From: Flavobacterium psychrophilum
GTDB taxonomy: Bacteria > Bacteroidota > Bacteroidia > Flavobacteriales > Flavobacteriaceae
DNA: 9,694 bases
Assembly (NCBI GenBank): GCA_945897545.1
Contig: CAMDGJ010000102.1
Location: forward strand, 1-9,694
Direction: 5' to 3'
Made by a program: the position numbers and the translations under genes. Every line of letters starts with the position of its first letter. Within the stretch, counting starts at the first letter, position 1. This document shows, one piece after another, positions 8,040 through 9,694 of the stretch. The notes under the pieces were generated by a model, which worked only from the letters and a program-made list of their open reading frames with translations, was not told the DNA's origin and ran no database searches.

Positions 8040-8620
8040 ATGACCGAAAAATTTCAAAATAAATATCGAATTCCGTCAGCGCGATTAAAAAATTGGGATT
8101 ATGGTACAAACGGTGCCTATTTCATCACGATTTGCACGCAAAATAGGGAACATTTTTTTGGTGAAATCGTAGAGAAGCGATTCATTGCATCTGAAATAGG
8201 AACGTTAGCCGAAAAATTTTGGATGGAAATACCGCAACATTTTCCATATATCGAATTGGGGAATTTTGTGGTAATGCCCAATCACGTTCATGGGATTTTG
8301 ATTATTGATAAAAACGCGAATGGTGACGGTGGTAACGTAGAGACGTTGCAATCCACCGTAGAGACGTTGCATTGCAACGTCTCTGCCAATAAAGCGAACA
8401 AATGGCGAATATATCCCCAAAATCAGGGACGATTTCCACCATTGTGCGTTCCTATAAATCGGTGGTAACAAAAAATGCCCGTTTTATTCACGCCGATTTT
8501 GGGTGGCAACCCCGATTTCACGATCATATTATTCGCAATGCGCCCGAATGGGAACGCATACAAACCTATATAGAAAACAATCCTATGAATTGGAAAGAAG
8601 ATAAATTTTATTTAGTATGA
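8040..8620 (+). pseudogene. REP-associated tyrosine transposase (RAYT, Y1/HUH family), split by a frameshift
   Basis: Two overlapping frames together make one RAYT-like gene. The first (8040-8468, 142 codons) has YRIPSARLKNWDYGTNGAYFITICTQNREHFFG and the HUH metal-binding motif MPNHVHGI (HVH at 8283-8291). The second (8402-8620, 72 codons) has the catalytic tyrosine region TISTIVRSYKSVVTK (Tyr at 8453-8455) and the family's usual end, WQPRFHDHIIRN...NNPMNWKEDKFYLV. One missing base near 8387-8401 explains the split, since frame two opens at 8393. HUH and Tyr thus lie in separate polypeptides, so the transposase is probably inactive unless a frameshift or complementation rescues it. ATG 8040 is preferred over TTG 8022, because it follows the hsdM stop by one base and MTEKFQNKYRIPS is a typical start. 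RAYTs nick and join single-stranded REP palindromes. A palindromic insert lies between its two halves. The gene's 3' end overlaps the hsdS start by 4 nt. Confidence 0.88.
8337..8386 (+). repeat. REP-like palindrome with a direct repeat inside the transposase gene
   Basis: GTAGAGACGTTGCA occurs at 8337-8350 and again at 8358-8371, a spacing of exactly 21 nt. The second copy is followed after one base by TGCAACGTCTCTGC (8373-8386), its reverse complement with one mismatch. This gives a 14-bp stem with a near-zero loop, and the first copy can pair with the same right arm. Translated in frame, the units read VETLQST and VETLHCN followed by VSA. Nothing in the RAYT fold calls for this segment, which falls in the variable region after the HUH strand. 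Its shape (short palindrome next to a RAYT) is that expected of a REP target, but here it is inside the gene. No other copy was seen in this window. Confidence 0.85.
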
Positions 8621-9694
8621 AGTACGAAATACAAAATATACCACAATTGCGTTTTCAGGAGTTTGACGGGGAATGGGAAATAAGAAAATTGGGGGAATTG
8701 ACAGCGAAAATTGGCGATGGTTTACACGGTACACCAATATATTCAGATGACTCAGATATTTATTTTATCAATGGTAATAATTTAACAAATGGTAAAATTG
8801 AAATTACAGAAAAGACAAAAAAAGTTGATTATGCCATTTTTAAAAAAAATGATAAAGGCTTGAATGAAAATACTATTTTAATTTCATTAAATGGTACAAT
8901 TGGAAATATTGCAAAATATAATAATGAAAAAGTAATGCTTGGCAAAAGTGTTGGTTATTATAAATTTAAAGAAAAAACAGATTTTTATTATCACTTTTTT
9001 CATACGGATAAAACACAAAATTTCTTTATTTCTGAATTGACAGGTTCAACAATTAAAAATTTATCATTAAAGACATTAAGAGAAACTATTATTCTTATTC
9101 CCACCCTTCCAGAACAACAAAAAATAGCTTCTTTTTTAAGTGCGGTAGATGAAAAAATACAGCAACTTTCCCGCAAAAAAGAATTGTTAGAACAATACAA
9201 AAAAGGCGTAATGCAACAATTGTTCTCAGGTAAATTGAGGTTTAAACCTGCCCGTCCGGCAGGCGGGGATGAGAATGGAAAAGATTATGCGGATTGGGAG
9301 GAGAGAAAGTTGGGGGAGATTGCTAATGTTTCGAAATTAGCTGGATATGAATTTACAAAACACATTGTATATGAGGATAAAGGTGAAATCATTGCATTAA
9401 GAGGACTTAATATTAAAAAAAACAAGCTTGATTTAAACGATGTAAAATATATAGATAATAGTGAATTGTCAAAATTAAGTAGAAGTAAGCTTTATATTGA
9501 TGATTTGATGTTTACTTATGTTGGCACAATTGGTGAAGTCGCATTGATAAATGAAAATGATAAATATTATTTAGCTCCAAATGTTTCGAGAATAAGAGTA
9601 AACACCAAAATTATCACTCCAAATTATATTCTTCAATATTTTAATGTGTCTAAATTTAGAAATAATGAAATAGAAAAGTTTATTTCATCGAGTT
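8617..9694 (+). CDS. hsdS: Type I restriction-modification specificity subunit HsdS (partial, 3' end outside window)
   Basis: An open frame of 359 codons runs to the window edge. HsdS sets the DNA sequence recognised by the HsdM2S methylase and the HsdR-containing nuclease. The first half-unit begins at EWEIRKLGEL (Trp20), with target-recognition domain 1 to about residue 160. The conserved helical spacer follows: PEQQKIASFLSAVDEKIQQL from Pro165, then KKELLEQYKKGVMQQLFSGKLRF. The second unit begins DWEERKLGEI (Trp227), 207 residues after the first, and recognition domain 2 continues to the edge (RGLNIKK, DDLMFTYVGTIGEVALI). The ATG at 8617 overlaps the RAYT stop (ATGA), and its MKYEIQNIPQLRFQEFDGEW start fits the family. 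Both recognition domains are more AT-rich than hsdM and the spacer. The linker contains an unexpected GC-rich palindrome encoding PARPAGG (residues 211-217). Roughly the last quarter or less is missing; hsdR may follow. Confidence 0.95.
   Translation, partial: MKYEIQNIPQLRFQEFDGEWEIRKLGELTAKIGDGLHGTPIYSDDSDIYFINGNNLTNGKIEITEKTKKVDYAIFKKNDKGLNENTILISLNGTIGNIAKYNNEKVMLGKSVGYYKFKEKTDFYYHFFHTDKTQNFFISELTGSTIKNLSLKTLRETIILIPTLPEQQKIASFLSAVDEKIQQLSRKKELLEQYKKGVMQQLFSGKLRFKPARPAGGDENGKDYADWEERKLGEIANVSKLAGYEFTKHIVYEDKGEIIALRGLNIKKNKLDLNDVKYIDNSELSKLSRSKLYIDDLMFTYVGTIGEVALINENDKYYLAPNVSRIRVNTKIITPNYILQYFNVSKFRNNEIEKFISSS
9247..9267 (+). repeat. GC-rich 21-nt palindromic insert in the hsdS inter-domain linker
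   Basis: Exactly seven codons (Pro-Ala-Arg-Pro-Ala-Gly-Gly) separate LRFK from DENGKDYADWEERKLGE. The DNA has CCTGCC at 9247-9252 paired with GGCAGG at 9258-9263 over a 5-nt loop. 18 of 21 bases are G or C, in an otherwise AT-rich gene. In many Bacteroidota HsdS proteins that I recall, RFKDENG... is continuous, so this looks like an in-frame 21-nt insertion rather than ancestral sequence. It is unrelated in sequence to the palindrome in the transposase gene. Confidence 0.7.

Noticed and set aside
8022..8040. TTG start at 8022 for the transposase gene, overlapping hsdM
   Set aside because: The ATG at 8040 gives the usual RAYT N-terminus and sits one base after the hsdM stop. The six extra codons are just the hsdM tail in another frame.
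8169..8190. GTAGAGAAGCGATTC followed by ATTGCATCTGA, resembling a second REP-like palindrome in the transposase gene
   Set aside because: The arms match poorly, and the segment lies in a conserved-length part of RAYT proteins (EIVxxxxxxSEIG), so it is most likely ordinary coding sequence.
8337..8386. Repeat spacing considered as a CRISPR-like array
   Set aside because: Units are 14 nt with a 7-nt gap, inside a coding frame, with an inverted copy. There are no spacers of usual length and no cas genes.

Overview
The window looks like chromosomal DNA from a member of the Bacteroidota, most likely a Flavobacterium-type organism. Supporting signs are AT-rich DNA, a TonB-dependent receptor with an N-terminal carboxypeptidase-regulatory-like domain, signal peptides ending in ...Q, genes without clear Shine-Dalgarno sites, a TAnnTTTG-type -7 promoter element and a Bacteroidota-style REP-associated transposase (RAYT). 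I infer this from protein families and sequence style. No rRNA or other taxonomic marker is present.

Left part, minus strand (399-4544): a two-gene unit transcribed right to left. A large TonB-dependent outer-membrane receptor is followed 9 nt later by a glycoside hydrolase family 1 (GH1) homologue. The receptor probably imports a glycoside-like or other large ligand and the GH1 protein would act on it. However, the GH1 protein lacks several sugar-binding residues and its whole C-terminal end, so its activity is doubtful. No SusD partner is present. Bases 1-398 hold no gene I can support.

Middle, plus strand (4855-5753): a divergent outer-membrane beta-barrel gene with a TATATTTG promoter element in the 310-nt shared upstream region. 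Its 3' end looks frameshifted at an A6 run. A 38-codon open extension follows in the next frame and ends just before a good intrinsic terminator. Bases 5754-6475 are an AT-rich gap with at most a decayed gene fragment.

Right part, plus strand (6476-9694): a type I restriction-modification operon. hsdM is intact. One base later starts a RAYT transposase gene that is split by a single-base frameshift, so that the HUH motif and the catalytic tyrosine lie in different frames. hsdS starts by a 4-nt ATGA overlap with the end of the RAYT gene and runs off the window; hsdR is not in view.

The most unusual signal is a pair of short in-frame palindromic insertions in this operon. The RAYT gene carries repeats of GTAGAGACGTTGCA plus the inverted copy between its HUH and Tyr motifs, in 7-codon steps. 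hsdS carries a different, very GC-rich 21-nt palindrome that encodes PARPAGG, placed in the linker between its two target-recognition halves. Together they suggest that REP-like palindromes enter coding sequences in frame here, possibly through RAYT activity.
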